Assembly (NCBI GenBank): GCA_964036045.1 | Contig: OZ038399.1 | Span: 23,859,544 to 23,923,543 of the forward strand | Reading direction: 5' to 3' | Length of the DNA: 64,000 nt | Source: Eutreptiella sp. 'Long Island Sound 2002' | Taxonomy: Eukaryota > Euglenozoa > Euglenophyceae > Eutreptiales > Eutreptiaceae | Part shown: positions 49,511-60,502 of the stretch, in pieces | Layout: every line of letters starts with the position of its first letter | How positions within the stretch are numbered: the stretch's first letter is position 1 | Translations under genes and position numbers: made by a program | Notes under the pieces: model-generated | Databases searched by the model: none | Told to the model about the DNA's origin: nothing | The model's input: only the letters and a program-made list of their open reading frames with translations

Positions 49511-51065
49511 GGCGAGGCCCGCAGGGAGTCAGCCGCTCCACACCAGTGGCAATTCTGGCCTTATCCGGCGACCTCCATCTGCATACCTAGCGCTCTGAGT
49601 AGCATCAACTTCTTGAAGCTGGACGAGACTATGGCCCCACCCCCGAAAGCCTTCACTTGGTCGTAGGCCGACCACCTTTCATCCCAAGCGGCCAGTCATG
49701 CTGCCGCCCTACGATGAATTGCTTCATTGTAAATCTGGTCCAACGTCTCATCCAGGGCCACTACCACTTCTCCTCCAATGCTGAAGACCGATCCAGGAAC
49801 CAGCTCTTTGGGTTGAAAGAACTCTCCCTCTTTTGACGCCTCCAGTTGCGCCGTGGCCTGCTCATCTGCCAACCGGTTGCAAGTTGACAGAAACTCCGCC
49901 AACCCGCTGTCATGCTATGCTTCCACCCAGGCCTCTCCATACGACTTTAGGTCTGACGTACCGTAGGCTCCTCGGATCAGGTCATCTAACCATGTTCCAT
50001 ACGACGGAAGCTTGGTGCCTGTGAATGCCCCTGCCGAGGAGTCAGCCGCTGGCAAGTGATCGAGCATTTCAATCCACGTCGATTTCGCCAATTGCTCCAT
50101 TGTTGTTGAACTGCCCCCGCACCTCCAGAACGCGGCCCGCCTTTGCCAATACCATTCCAATGCCTCCACGGTTTCCTCTCAGCCCTCCGTCCGTCACAAG
50201 CAGCCAGGCTTCATCGTCACCACCAGAGGGTGCCATCGGCCTAAGCAAGGGCGCTCCTCCTTCTGTTAGCAGCACTATCTTGAATGCGCGCAACACTCGC
50301 CAAAGTTGCTGAACGTCATCTCCGGGAGTTTCTTCGTCGAGCAGCTCATCTGCCACCATCTGAGCCAGTCCACTGCGGCTGTACAGCATCTTCATCACTT
50401 GGCGCAAGTACCGCATCTCAGCCCTCAGCCCTCAAAGCCAGCCACGGGCAACCCGTGCCACCCCATTGGGGGGGCAAATACAGGAATAGCTTAGCCACCC
50501 TGATTGACAGCCCGTGCGCCTCGCAGAATGTCCTGTCGATGATCTGCTGCAATTCTCTCAGCCACTTCTCATTAAAGAGATAAGCAGACGCTGCATAGTC
50601 AAATCGGGCCACCATGAAAGCCATGATCACCCGGACTGTTTTAATGGGCAAGAACTCAGCTCTAACGATACTGGGCGTCAGCTTCCTCCACTGTGCCGCC
50701 GTCGCAGAGAGCCATAAGAGGGGCCTCATTTCTTGGAACACCGGCACGCCAATGCACGTTGGTGGCTGCTTGGAGGCTCGCATCATAAGGCCGACACACG
50801 CTTCCTCCTCGTCCAGCGGCAAGACCCCTTGACGCAACACTGCATGGAACAGTTCCAGCTTGCCTGGGTTCACTATTCCTCCTGCGCTGTTAGTCGTCTT
50901 GATGCGGTCCCATGTCAGGTCCTCAAAATATTCCTTACGGAAATGAAATAATCGGCGGTCATCACTGAAAATCAGCTCACTCACTCCGAGAACCTTCAAT
51001 GGATCCATCACCCACATCCTGCTGGGGCAGGCGGTACTGCGAGCACAGCTCCCTCGGTCGCTCAT
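49511..51065 (-). pseudogene. Probable non-LTR retroelement fragment (RT end and RNase H-like)
   Basis: From an ATG at 51065 a 215-codon frame ends in '..YLPPQWGGTGCPWLALRAE', which resembles the 'LP..GG.G.P' region after the RT domain of non-LTR retrotransposons. A tandem 7-bp duplication (AGCCCTC at 50420-50426 and 50427-50433) shifts the frame. Without it the reading would pass straight into the next open frame (from 50416). That frame contains 'WLLVTDGGLRGNRGGIGMVL', like the first motif of a type I RNase H. A third frame contains 'NRLADEQATAQL', reminiscent of the terminal N..AD..A of RNase H, with stops before and after it. The 5' part (RT catalytic motifs, endonuclease) is missing. The call rests on motif resemblance only. 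Confidence 0.5.
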
Positions 51066-52204
51066 GTTTGTCTCAGGTCGTCGCTACGGCAGAATCGAAC
51101 TCGCTTCCTATTGAGGCATTCCCCGTCTGTTTCTCTCGGGGTGGGGCGTTCCCGGGGGGGGGGGGGGGGGTTCCCGGGGGGGGTCATCTGGCATCCTATC
51201 AGGCAGGCAGTCAGGCGGCACACACATAGCAGGCACAACGCGGGGGATGCCTCTAATTTTACTGTCGAGAGTTCACGCTGTGGGCGGCAAATCGCCGCGC
51301 AAGGGCCAAGCGTGCGGTACCCCAGGGCTGATGTAGAGCCACAAGCCCCGGATCGGGTGTGGCTGCATAGGCTCTAAGAGAGCCAGCGCCGCGCTCCCGG
51401 GTGATTCGCCCGTGAGGAGGGCATAGCCCCCGGAGGAGCGCAGGGCGGACAGGTCCGCCAGCTGAGCCAGCGCCCAGGGCAGGCGCGCGGGCGGTGCCGC
51501 CACCAGGGTAGTGGCCTCTGCCGGGTGCCAATCGGGCTCGACGGGCAGGGCCACCTGGAGGGGGCCTGAGCAGCGCACGCGCCACTTGACCAGCCCGCGC
51601 ACCAGCAAGGCCATAAGTATAGAATATTCCCAACTTAGTTTTTCCCCAGAGCGGTCCGCTGACACTGGGAGGTGCTGCGGCGGAGTGCACGGCGGGGGTC
51701 GAAGGTGGGGCTGCAGGGTAGCCCATTCGTTGAGGACGGTCGGCAGGTCACCTGCGTGCTCCACCACGGAGCTACAGTCCCGTCAATAGGGCTCGAATTT
51801 CCCAGGCTCAGCCCATCTAATCTACCCCCCGGAGGAAGCCTGTGCTATTGCATGTGTGCACAAGAGGCGATCAGCACAAAGCGCAGGAAGAAAATTGGCT
51901 CGTCAATGGCCTAAAAGACGCCAGGTACCTTTCTGTCACACATGAGACAAGAGGATGCCATGGAGAGGACACCAACAAGTAAGCGGCAGTCCCGCGGCGG
52001 TACGCAAAAGCCGGCGCCATGCGGACATCGGACCTTCTGTATCACATGATCTTCTTGCAACCGCCACACAATATAGGCACAGTTCAGACCACAGGAAAAA
52101 GCGACACCCCCTCCCCCCGGGCCATAGGCCCAAAGTGAGGTGGTGAAGCTGGGCCTGGCGCAGATGATAGCGCGCAGAATATAGGAAAATCACCGTTCCA
52201 ATCA
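51066..52204. other. Unique sequence with G-runs, no supported gene
   Basis: Contains a run of G flanked by CCCGGG-like text near 51149-51185. A 164-codon minus-strand frame (51273-51767) starts with GTG and matches nothing I know. It is otherwise featureless. Confidence 0.45.
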
Positions 52205-52385
52205 CCCCCCCCCCTGTCCAAACAACACTTCGGGCCCAAAAAGTTGCGGAAACAACGCCTCGCGGTGTTGAGACAAGGGAGGGTATTTACAAAAGGCAAA
52301 GTAGGACATGGTTCCAAAAGTGGCGGAAACAACACCTAGCGCTGTTTGGACAAGGGCGTTGGGGGGGACAAGGGGGGGGGGGGGG
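52205..52385. mobile_element. Candidate small C-run-ended inverted-repeat element
   Basis: The left end is a run of 10 C followed by TGTCCAAACAACAC. Towards the right end the text GCTGTTTGGACAAGGG is the inverse of that motif, followed by GACAAGG and a run of about 14 G at 52372-52385. Inside, 'GCGGAAACAACGCC' and 'GCGGAAACAACACC' form a direct repeat (about 52245 and 52323). The ends resemble those of the element at 63600-63972 (C-run then TTGTC). No target duplication could be fixed, so this is tentative. Confidence 0.4.
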
Positions 52386-52612
52386 ATTGCAGTCCATTTT
52401 GCGCTCTGGAGCTTGATGACACAGGAACAAAGGGCATGGTGGGATGGTGCATAGTGGGCTGGTGCATAGTGGCAGAAACAGGGTGTGTGACACATGGAGA
52501 CACTTTTGAAACTTGGGATACAAATGGAGGGAATAACCAGGATTGTTTGGATACCCACTGTCTGCAGGACTGGTTCGCACTTGTTGTTGTCAGGGAAACG
52601 GCAGTCCCTGGG

Positions 52613-55600
52613 TCAGGGCCATGACCCACGGGCGGGACCCAGGGATCCGCCAGCCTTGGCGAGGCGCTCTGCCGAGACGTCGTCCTCGTGGTTCACGAAG
52701 CGGCCGGCGAGCCTGCGCGTCTCGCTACCGTACCGCCGCGGGTGGAGCATGTGCGCGTGCCACACCAGGTCGACGACCGCCGTCGGCACGAGCTCCTCCG
52801 CCGAGTGGTGGAAGTGGTCGAGGAAGGCGCGGTAGTCCGACACGGCGGCCCCCATCGCGGCCTCGGAGTCGTAAGCGGCGCGGTCCGCGACCATGTCCCG
52901 CATGAAGCGCTGGTGCCGCCGCATCGCCGCGACCAGGTCGAGCCCGAGCCAGGCCAAGGATCCCTCAAAGAGCGCGGTGGCGGCGCCAACGTCACCGGAC
53001 GCCACGGCGTACTCGTCCACTGGTGCAGGCACGTGGTCCACAGGCTGCGCGTGGTGCACCGCGCAGGCCTTGACGTAGCGGAGCGGGCTCAGCAGGTGCG
53101 TGCGCCACGCCAGCTCGACGGCGAGGGACGGTGTGACGCGTGCGCCGCCCTCCGCGAGGAGGGCGGCGTACTCACGCACGATGCACGCCAGCTCGTCGTC
53201 GTTCGCGGTCTCGAGCAGCGCGAGTGCGCGCTCGAAGAAGGCGAACTGCGCGTGCGCGACCGCGCCGAGGTAGGCGAGGTCGACGCCGCCACCCTTGGTA
53301 TCGCACAGGAAGAGGCCGTACCGCACGCCCCGCGCGAGCGTGCTCACGCCGTGCACGAGCGAGTTGGTGTGGGTCGTCGCGGAGCCCCGCGGCCGCGCCG
53401 GCTGCACGAAACCGTCGGCCGTCGCGAACGTGAGCCGGCCGCCGTCGTACTCGTCGTCGCCGTTGAGGGCCACCTGCATCGTGCGCTTCGAGAAATCGCA
53501 GTGGAAGGGCACACACTGGCCGACGGCGGCGGCGCGGCGCAGCCTGACGGCGTCGAACGGCCCGCCAAAGGCCGCCCGGAGTCGCTCGAGGGAGGCCGCG
53601 CCGATGAGTTGCTCGAGCGCCGACTCGGTGAGAGAGAGACGCAGGTCAAGCGCCGTGGTCCAGGGGCAGACCGCCACGCGCTCCTCGAGGGCCCCGATGA
53701 GCGCAGCGCACGCGGCAGCATCGAGGAGCTCCTCCTGATGGACGTACGGGTGCTCGTCGAGGCTGCCGCCCAGCTCCTCGACCAGTGCGGACGCGTCCTT
53801 CTGGGTGCCGTGCGCGCAAGCACCCGTGAGGAAGGCAAGCCCGGGCGAGCCTACGTGCGAGCCAAAGAGCGCGGGGATTGGGGAGGCGATGCAGCCGCCG
53901 CGCAGACGCAGCACAGAGTGGATAGTGGACTCCTTTCGTATGTTGTAGTCGGAGAGCGTGCGGCCATCCTGTAGTTGCTGTCCAGAAAAGATCAGGCGCT
54001 GCTGCTCCGGGGGGGTGCCCTCCGCCGACCACACGAACTCCTTGAACAGGTCGACCGTATCCGAGGGGTCTATTTGGATCGTAATCGTACTACCGTTGAG
54101 CAGTTTGCAGAAGACCAGCACGCCAAAGGCGTAGCGGTAGCCCTCCGCGCGGATGGCGTTCGCGATCTCGCTGTGGGAGCCAAGGCACAGGTGCTGCAGC
54201 GCGATGTCAGCGTCGGTGCGCCACGGGATCGCACACGCCCGAGCCAAGAGTGCGCCGACGGCGCCGGAGTCAAACACCTCTTGCTTGTGCGTGCAGGCGA
54301 GGACGCGCAGCGAGGCCACCGCGCACGTCTCCAGGGCCGGGACGCCGCCCGCGAGAAGCGCCACGAAGAGCGCAATGGCGTCGGCGTTGACGAGGGCCTC
54401 GTGAAAGCGCCCGTCGTCCTTCTGAGCGATCTTGGCCAGCACGGACGCGCCGGCGTCCATGATCTCGCTGACCGAACTGGCGCGCACGAGGGCAACAAGC
54501 GCCGGGCAGCATGTGTCGGCGATCGCCATGTTCACGACGTCGCTCTCGCTTCCGAAGCGCGCGGCCAGCGTGCGCACAGCGGCCGTCTGCTGGGGCACAC
54601 TGACGCTGGACATCGCGGCGATGAGCGGCGGGATGCCAAGCTCCGTCACGATCGTCGGCCGGTTCTCTTGCTTTTCATACAGAAAGGCAAGCAGTGGGGC
54701 GCAGTACGGTCCTCCGGCGTAGTGACCAGCCACGAGGGGTCCGATCGTGTTCTCCCTCACCGCAACGGAGTGGCACATGCTGTACTCCGTCATCAGCGTC
54801 AGAAGCACCCAAGCAGCCAAATCGATCAGCTCGGGCCGGGTGCGCACGAGGCAAGCGAGTGGCCGGACGCTATGCTCCCGAAGGGCGAGGAACACGGGCA
54901 CCTGGAAAAGCCTGGTCCCCTTGATACGGCGTATGTAGTTATATAAACGTGACGTGTCGGTCAACGACGCAGCAAGTGCCTTCAGCGACCGCTCAAGGTC
55001 CGTGCCCGCTCGCAGCGCTTCTGCGAAGTCGACCACCTTCTCCGTAAGCCCCTTGACCGCTGCTTCAGCCTCGTTCCCACTCAGTCCTTCGACCTCCGTG
55101 GCCAGGAGCCGGGCCTCCGCCAGGACGTTCTCTTCGACCAGGAGCCGGGCGGCGCTGAGGAGCGGCGCACCCAGCGTGGCGAGATCGGGCTCGTGGCCCG
55201 TAGGCGGGTTGATCAGCGCGAGCTCCCCGGCGATCTCCGTGAACGCGGGCCGCTCCGCCGGCGCCATCGCCCACGTGCGCTGCAGCAGCGCCCACAGCGC
55301 GTCCGGGCAGCCATCGGGCGGCCGGAGCCGCTCGCCGGCGCACACGCGCTCCGCGACGGCCTCGTTGGACTCGATGAAGGCGTAGGGCACGTCGCCGCCC
55401 GTGAGCATCTCCCACGCCGTCACGCCGAAGGCCCACACGTCCGACTTCTCGGAGAAGCGGCGGCGCCGCAGCGCCTCCGGCGGCATCCAGCGGAAGGGTA
55501 CGTCCTCGCCCTGGACCGTCGCGTGGGTCCGGTACATGCGGTCGACCGCGAGGCCGAAGTCGGTGATCTTGACCACCGTGGCGCCGGGGTCATGCGGGTC

Positions 55601-56236
55601 GAAGGCGAAGACCAGCAAGTTGCGCGCCGCGAGGTCGCGGTGCACGATCCCCGCGCCGCTGAGCGCGATCATGCCCCCGCAGACCTGCTGCAGCATCGCC
55701 AACTTGTGCGGCAGCGTGACCTCGTCCTCGCGGTCCTCAAGGAACTTGCTGAGCGAGCCGTGCGGGGCGAGCTCCGTGACAAGCAGCTGCTCGGGGCCCT
55801 CGGTGCACAGGCCGAGGTAGCGCACCAGGCCGGGGCTGCGGCCGAGCCTCACGAGTTTTGCCGCCTCCTCCTCGCACGAGCCGCCGGCGCGCATGCGCAG
55901 CACGGCAACCGGCTGCGCATGGCCTCGGAGCGTGCCCCGGTGCACCTCCTTGAAGCTGCCCGTCGCGAGCACGGCGTCCTCGAACGCGATCGCGGAGCGC
56001 GGCACGAGCTTGAAGTTCGCGGAGAGCCACTCCTCGATCGAGTTGCGCAGCGCGTGGTTGGGCGTGAGCGTGGGGTTGGGAAGGACCGCCTGCGTGAGCG
56101 GGCTCGTGTTGTGGGAGGCGAGCCACTGCTGGATGTGGACGCGGTCGTAGCTGTGCCCGTCGGCACAGACGACGGGGTCGCGCATGAGCTCGCGCCCGAT
56201 GGGGCACAAGAAAGAGGGCGGCGCAGATGCGTCCAT
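52613..56236 (-). CDS. U-box / kinase-like / ARM-like / ubiquitin / 2OG-Fe(II) oxygenase / GRDP-like fusion protein, 1207 aa
   Basis: One intronless frame from an ATG (56234-56236). Residues 6-75 are a U-box ('[20 protein letters not shown]', '[12 protein letters not shown]'), the E2-binding fold of ubiquitin ligases. Residues 85-345 are a tyrosine-kinase-like domain: glycine loop 'ATGSF' (91-95), HRD at 199-201 in 'HRDLAARN', DFG at 226-228, 'RWMPPEAL', 'SDVWAFG'. The VAIK lysine position is Leu113, so it may be a pseudokinase. Residues about 350-690 are helical and armadillo-like. Residues 706-781 are ubiquitin-like, ending LRLRGG at 776-781, then Cys782; Lys63 is kept (Lys768) and Lys48 is Gln753. 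Residues about 840-985 are a prolyl-4-hydroxylase-like 2OG-Fe(II) domain with His912, Asp914, His962 and Arg972. Two GRDP-like motifs follow: '[14 protein letters not shown]' (1041-1054) and '[14 protein letters not shown]' (1156-1169). It probably acts as a cytosolic or nuclear ubiquitin ligase with added modifying activities. That role is inferred from domains only. No signal peptide or membrane segment is seen. Confidence 0.88.
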   Translation of the reverse strand: MDASAPPSFLCPIGRELMRDPVVCADGHSYDRVHIQQWLASHNTSPLTQAVLPNPTLTPNHALRNSIEEWLSANFKLVPRSAIAFEDAVLATGSFKEVHRGTLRGHAQPVAVLRMRAGGSCEEEAAKLVRLGRSPGLVRYLGLCTEGPEQLLVTELAPHGSLSKFLEDREDEVTLPHKLAMLQQVCGGMIALSGAGIVHRDLAARNLLVFAFDPHDPGATVVKITDFGLAVDRMYRTHATVQGEDVPFRWMPPEALRRRRFSEKSDVWAFGVTAWEMLTGGDVPYAFIESNEAVAERVCAGERLRPPDGCPDALWALLQRTWAMAPAERPAFTEIAGELALINPPTGHEPDLATLGAPLLSAARLLVEENVLAEARLLATEVEGLSGNEAEAAVKGLTEKVVDFAEALRAGTDLERSLKALAASLTDTSRLYNYIRRIKGTRLFQVPVFLALREHSVRPLACLVRTRPELIDLAAWVLLTLMTEYSMCHSVAVRENTIGPLVAGHYAGGPYCAPLLAFLYEKQENRPTIVTELGIPPLIAAMSSVSVPQQTAAVRTLAARFGSESDVVNMAIADTCCPALVALVRASSVSEIMDAGASVLAKIAQKDDGRFHEALVNADAIALFVALLAGGVPALETCAVASLRVLACTHKQEVFDSGAVGALLARACAIPWRTDADIALQHLCLGSHSEIANAIRAEGYRYAFGVLVFCKLLNGSTITIQIDPSDTVDLFKEFVWSAEGTPPEQQRLIFSGQQLQDGRTLSDYNIRKESTIHSVLRLRGGCIASPIPALFGSHVGSPGLAFLTGACAHGTQKDASALVEELGGSLDEHPYVHQEELLDAAACAALIGALEERVAVCPWTTALDLRLSLTESALEQLIGAASLERLRAAFGGPFDAVRLRRAAAVGQCVPFHCDFSKRTMQVALNGDDEYDGGRLTFATADGFVQPARPRGSATTHTNSLVHGVSTLARGVRYGLFLCDTKGGGVDLAYLGAVAHAQFAFFERALALLETANDDELACIVREYAALLAEGGARVTPSLAVELAWRTHLLSPLRYVKACAVHHAQPVDHVPAPVDEYAVASGDVGAATALFEGSLAWLGLDLVAAMRRHQRFMRDMVADRAAYDSEAAMGAAVSDYRAFLDHFHHSAEELVPTAVVDLVWHAHMLHPRRYGSETRRLAGRFVNHEDDVSAERLAKAGGSLGPARGSWP

Positions 56237-56935
56237 CCTCGGGGCCGCTTCTCGGTCTGGTTGTTCGGGATGCTTGCGTTCCGGCCCTTACAAAATGTCG
56301 GAGCCTGCAACAAAAAAATGCTGCTTATGATGATGCTGACTTGACGGAAGTGTGGGGTGCTGGTATGCCTGGTGTACATGCTTATAAAAGGTTTTTGGTT
56401 GCCCACCACAATTTTAAGCAGTATTACATGCTATCCTTCAGTCTATAGATCCACAAGCGGATGCAAAAGATGAACGTTGAATGGAAATCATGTGATTCCC
56501 CTCCCCTGTCGCCCTGGTTGGGAGACGTGGAAGAAGGTGCCCCATTGCCGATAAGGCTCTTTCAGTGCGATGCCTCAAGTGTGCTCCCCGGATGCTTGGC
56601 CGTAGCCCTCTTTGGCCGCCTGTCCTCGCAGTGAGTTCCAGGAGTTCCAGCAGTTTGCCGTCACCCAGCAACCAGGCGGGCACGCTGCAACAGTACCCTC
56701 CCGCCCCCCTTGCAATCTCCCCCCTAGCGCGTGACGGTCTGCCGGGTGGGGGGCTTCGAATGGTGAGGTTGCAATGTCCGCATTAGGCTCTGGCTGTGCC
56801 TGCCCCACAGCTTTCATCGCCTTCTGTCCAATGAATCAGCGTTCGGCGCGACTATGTTCCTTGGCTAGCAGTGATTACCTTCTGCTCAGGTGTTCGCTGT
56901 TCTCTCGTACCTTGGACTCTACAGGGTTATTCGTG
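56237..56935. other. Upstream region of the fusion gene, then unique DNA
   Basis: The first few hundred bases at the higher-coordinate side of the minus-strand gene should hold its promoter. I could not identify a TATA box or other defined element. The rest is unique sequence with short frames, ending where the 43/44-bp satellite starts. Confidence 0.45.
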
Positions 56936-57687
56936 CGATTGGGCTTGGCGCAGCGGTTTGTACGCGCGCGCGTCCCAGGGGATTGGGCTTGGCGCAGCGG
57001 TTTGTACGTGCGCGCGTCCCGGGAATGGGGTTGGCGCAGCGATTTGTACGCGCGCGCGTCCCGGGGGTTTGTGCTTGGCGCAGCTATTTGTACGCGCGCG
57101 TGTCCCAGGGATTGGACTTGGCGCAGTCGCTAGTACGCGCGCACGTTCCGGGGGATTGGACTTGGCGTAGCGGTTGGTACGCGCGCGTGTCCCGGGGGAT
57201 CGGGCTTGCCGCAGCGGTTTGTACGCGCGCGCGTCCCGGGGGATTGGGCTTGGCGCAGCGGTTTGTACGCGCGCGCATCCCAGGTATTGGGCTTGGCGCA
57301 GCGGTTTGTACGTGCGCGCGTCCCGGGCAATTGGGCTTGGCGCGGCGGTTTGTACCAGCGCGCGTCCCGGGGAATGGGCTTGGTGCGCCGGTTCGTACGC
57401 GCGCGCATCCCAGGGGATAGGGCTTGGCGCAGCGGTTTGTGCACGCGCGTGTCCCGGGGATTGGGCTTGGCGCAGCGGTTTGTACGCGCGCGCATCCCGG
57501 GGGATTGGGCTTGGCGCAGCGGTTTGTACGCGCGCGTGTCCCAGGTATTGGGCTTGGCGCAGCGGTTTCTACGGGCGCGCATCCCGGGAGATTGGGCTTG
57601 GCGTGGCGGTTTGTACGCGCGCGCGTCCCGGGGATTGGGCTTGGGGCGGCGGTTTGTACACGCGCACGTCCCAGGCAATTGGGCCTA
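56936..57687 (+). repeat. 43/44-bp satellite, forward-oriented part
   Basis: The monomer on this strand reads GGGCTTGGCGCAGCGG, then TTTGTACGCGCGCGCG, then TCCCGGGGGATT or a variant. Each monomer has an alternating purine-pyrimidine segment of about 12-14 bases (TACGCGCGCGCG) and usually a CCCGGG. The orientation reverses at about 57688. Open frames on both strands are artefacts of a stop-free unit. Confidence 0.92.
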
Positions 57688-58405
57688 GCCCCATCCCCCG
57701 GGATGCGCGCGCGTACAAACCGCTGCGCCAAGCCCCATCCCCTGGGGCGTGCGCACGTACAAACCGCTGCGCCAAGCCCAATCCCCCGGGACGCGCGCTG
57801 GTACAAACCGCTGCGCCAAGCCCAATCCCCCGGGATGCGCGCGCGTACAAACTGCTGCGCAAAGCCCAATCCCCCGGGACGCGCGCGCGCATACAAACCG
57901 CTGCGCTAGGCCCAATTGCCTGGGACGTGCGCGTGTACAAACCGCCGCCCCAAGCCCAATCCCCGGGACGCGCGCGCGTACAAACCGCCACGCCAAGCCC
58001 AATTTCCCGGGATGCGCGCCCGTAGAAACCGCTGCGCCAAGCCCAATACCTGGGACACGCGCGCGTACAAACCGCTGCGCCAAGCCCGATCCCCCGGGAC
58101 GCGCGCGCGTACAAACCGCTGCGCCAAGCCCAATCCCCCGGGATGCGCGCGCGTACAAACCGCTGTGCCAAGCCCAATCCCCGGGACACGCGCGCGTACA
58201 AACCGCTGCGCCAAGCCCTATCCCCTGGGATGCGCGCGCGTACGAACCGGCGCACCAAGCCCATTCCCCGGGACACGCGCTGGTACAAACCGCCGCGCCA
58301 AGCCCAATTGCCCGGGACGCGCGCACGTACAAACCGCTGCGCCAAGCCCAATACCCTGGATGCGCGCGCGTACAAACCGCTGCGCCAAGCCCGATCCCCC
58401 GGGAC
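57225..58405. repeat. Large inverted duplication in the 43/44-bp satellite
   Basis: The arm about 57225-57687 is the near-exact reverse complement of about 57905-58370, variant monomer by variant monomer. Examples are GGCAATTGGGCCTAG at 57675 against CTAGGCCCAATTGCC at 57906, and the rare GTAGAAACC / GGTTTCTAC monomer in each arm. The spacer is about 215 bp. Identity at the level of rare variants shows one inversion-duplication event rather than chance meeting of two arrays. Confidence 0.8.
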
Positions 58406-60502
58406 GCGCGCGCGTACAAACCGCTGCGCCAAGCCCCATCCCCTGGGGCGTGCGCACGTACAAACCGCTGCGCCAAGCCCAATCCCCCGGGACGCGCGCT
58501 GGTACAAACCGCTGCGCCAAGCCCAATCCCCCGGGATGCGCGCGCGTACAAACTGCTGCGCAAAGCCCAATCCCCCGGGACGCACGCGCGCATACAAACC
58601 GCTGCGCTACGCCCAATTGCCTAGGACGTGCGCGTGTACAAACCGCCGCCCCAAGCCCGATCCCCGGGACGCGCGCGCGTACAAACCGCCACGCCAAGCC
58701 CAATTTCCCGGGATGCGCGCCCGTAGAAACCGCTGCACCAAGCCCAATACCTGGCACACGCGCGCGTACAAACCGCTGCGCCAAGCCCAATCCCCCGGGA
58801 TGCGCGCGCGTACAAACCGCTGCGCCAAGCCCAATCCCCGGGACACGCGCGCGTACAAACCGCTGCGCCAAGCCCTATCCCCTGGGATGCGCGCGCGTAC
58901 GAACCGGCGCACCAAGCCCATTCCCCGGGACGCGCGCTGGTACAAACCGCCGCGCCAAGCCCAATTGCCCGGGACGCGCGCACGTACAAACCGCTGCGCC
59001 AAGCCCAATACCTGGGATGCGCGCGCGTACAAACCGCTGCGCCAAGCCCCATCCCCCGGGACGCGCGCGCGTACAAACCGCTGCGCCAAGCCCCATCCCC
59101 TGGGGCGTGCGCACGTACAAACCGCTGCGCCAAGCCCAATCCCCCGGGACGCGCGCTGGTACAAACCGCTGCGCCAAGCCCAATCCCCCGGGATGCGCGC
59201 GCGTACAAACTGCTGCGCAAAGCCCAATGCCCCGGGACGCGCGCGCGCATACAAACCGCTGCGCTACGCCCAATTGCCTGGGACGTGCGCGTGTACAAAC
59301 CGCCGCCCCAAGCCCAATCCCCGGGACGCGCGGGCGTACAAACCGCCACGCCAAGCCCAATCCCCCGGGATGCGCGCGCGTACAAACCGCTGCGCCAAGC
59401 CCAATCCCCTGGGATGCGCGCGCGTACAAACCGCTGCGCCAAGCCCCATCCCCTGGGATGCGCGCGCGTACGAACCGGCGCACCAAGCCCATTCCCCGGG
59501 ACGCGCGCTGGTACAAACCGCCGCGCCAAGCCCAATTGCCCGGGACGCGCGCACGTACAAACCGCTGCGCCAAGCCCAATACCTGGGACACGCGCGCGTA
59601 CAAACCGCTGCGCCAAGCCCAATCCCCCGGGACGCGTGCGCGTACAAACCGCTACGCCAAGCCCAATCCCCCGGGATGCGCGCGCGTACAAACCGCTGCG
59701 CCAAGCCCAATCCCCCGGGATGCGCGCGCGTACAAACCGCTGCGCCAAGCCCAATCCCCGGGACACGCGCGTGCACAAACCGCTGCGCCGAGCCCAATCT
59801 TCCGGGATGCGCGCGCGTACAAACCGCTGTGCCAAGCCCAATCCTTGGAACGCGCGCGCGTACAATCCGGTGCGCCAAGCCCCATCCCCCAAGACGCGCG
59901 CGCACAAACCGCTGCGCCAAGCCCAATCCCCTGGGACGTGCGCACGTACAAACCGCTGCGCCAAGCCCAATCCCCGGGACACGCGCGTGCACAAACCGCC
60001 GCGCCAAGCCCAATTGCCCGGGATGCGCGCGCGTACAAACCACTGTGCCAAGCCCAATCCTTGGAACGCGCGCGCGTACAATCGGGTGCGCCAAGCCCAA
60101 TCCCCCGAGACGCGCGCGCACAAACCGCTGCGCCAAGCCCAATCCCCTGGGACGTGCGCACGTACAAACCGCTGCGCCAAGCCCAATCCCCGGGACGCGC
60201 GCTGGTACAAACCGCCGCGCCAAGCCCCATCCCCCGGGACGCACGCGCGTACAAACCGCTGCGCCAAGCCCCATCCCCTGGGGCGTGCGCACGTACAAAC
60301 CGCTGCGCCAAGCCCAATCCCCCGGGACGCGCGCTGGTACAAACCGCTGCGCCAAGCCCAATCCCCCGGGATGCGCGCGCGTACAAACCGCTGTGCCAAG
60401 CCCAATCTTCCGGGATGCGCGCGCGTACAAACCACTGTGCCAAGCCCAATCCTTGGAACGCGCGCGCGTACAATCCGGTGCGCCAAGCCCAATCCCCCGG
60501 GA
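57688..60502 (-). repeat. 43/44-bp satellite, reverse-oriented part
   Basis: Same monomer in opposite orientation (CAAACCGCTGCGCCAAGCCC, AATCCCCCGGGA, then CGCGCGCGCGTA). A higher-order unit of roughly 660-700 bp is visible: the marker CAATTGCC occurs at 57913, 58614 and 59271, each followed by the same order of variant monomers (GCCGCCCC, then GCCACGCC, then GTAGAAACC in the first two). The array ends at about 60502, where the 40-bp satellite begins with no transition. Confidence 0.92.

Noticed and set aside
52688-53974. 428-codon plus-strand frame and others opposite the fusion gene
   Set aside because: These are shadows of a very GC-rich gene. The minus-strand frame has many conserved domain signatures; these have none.
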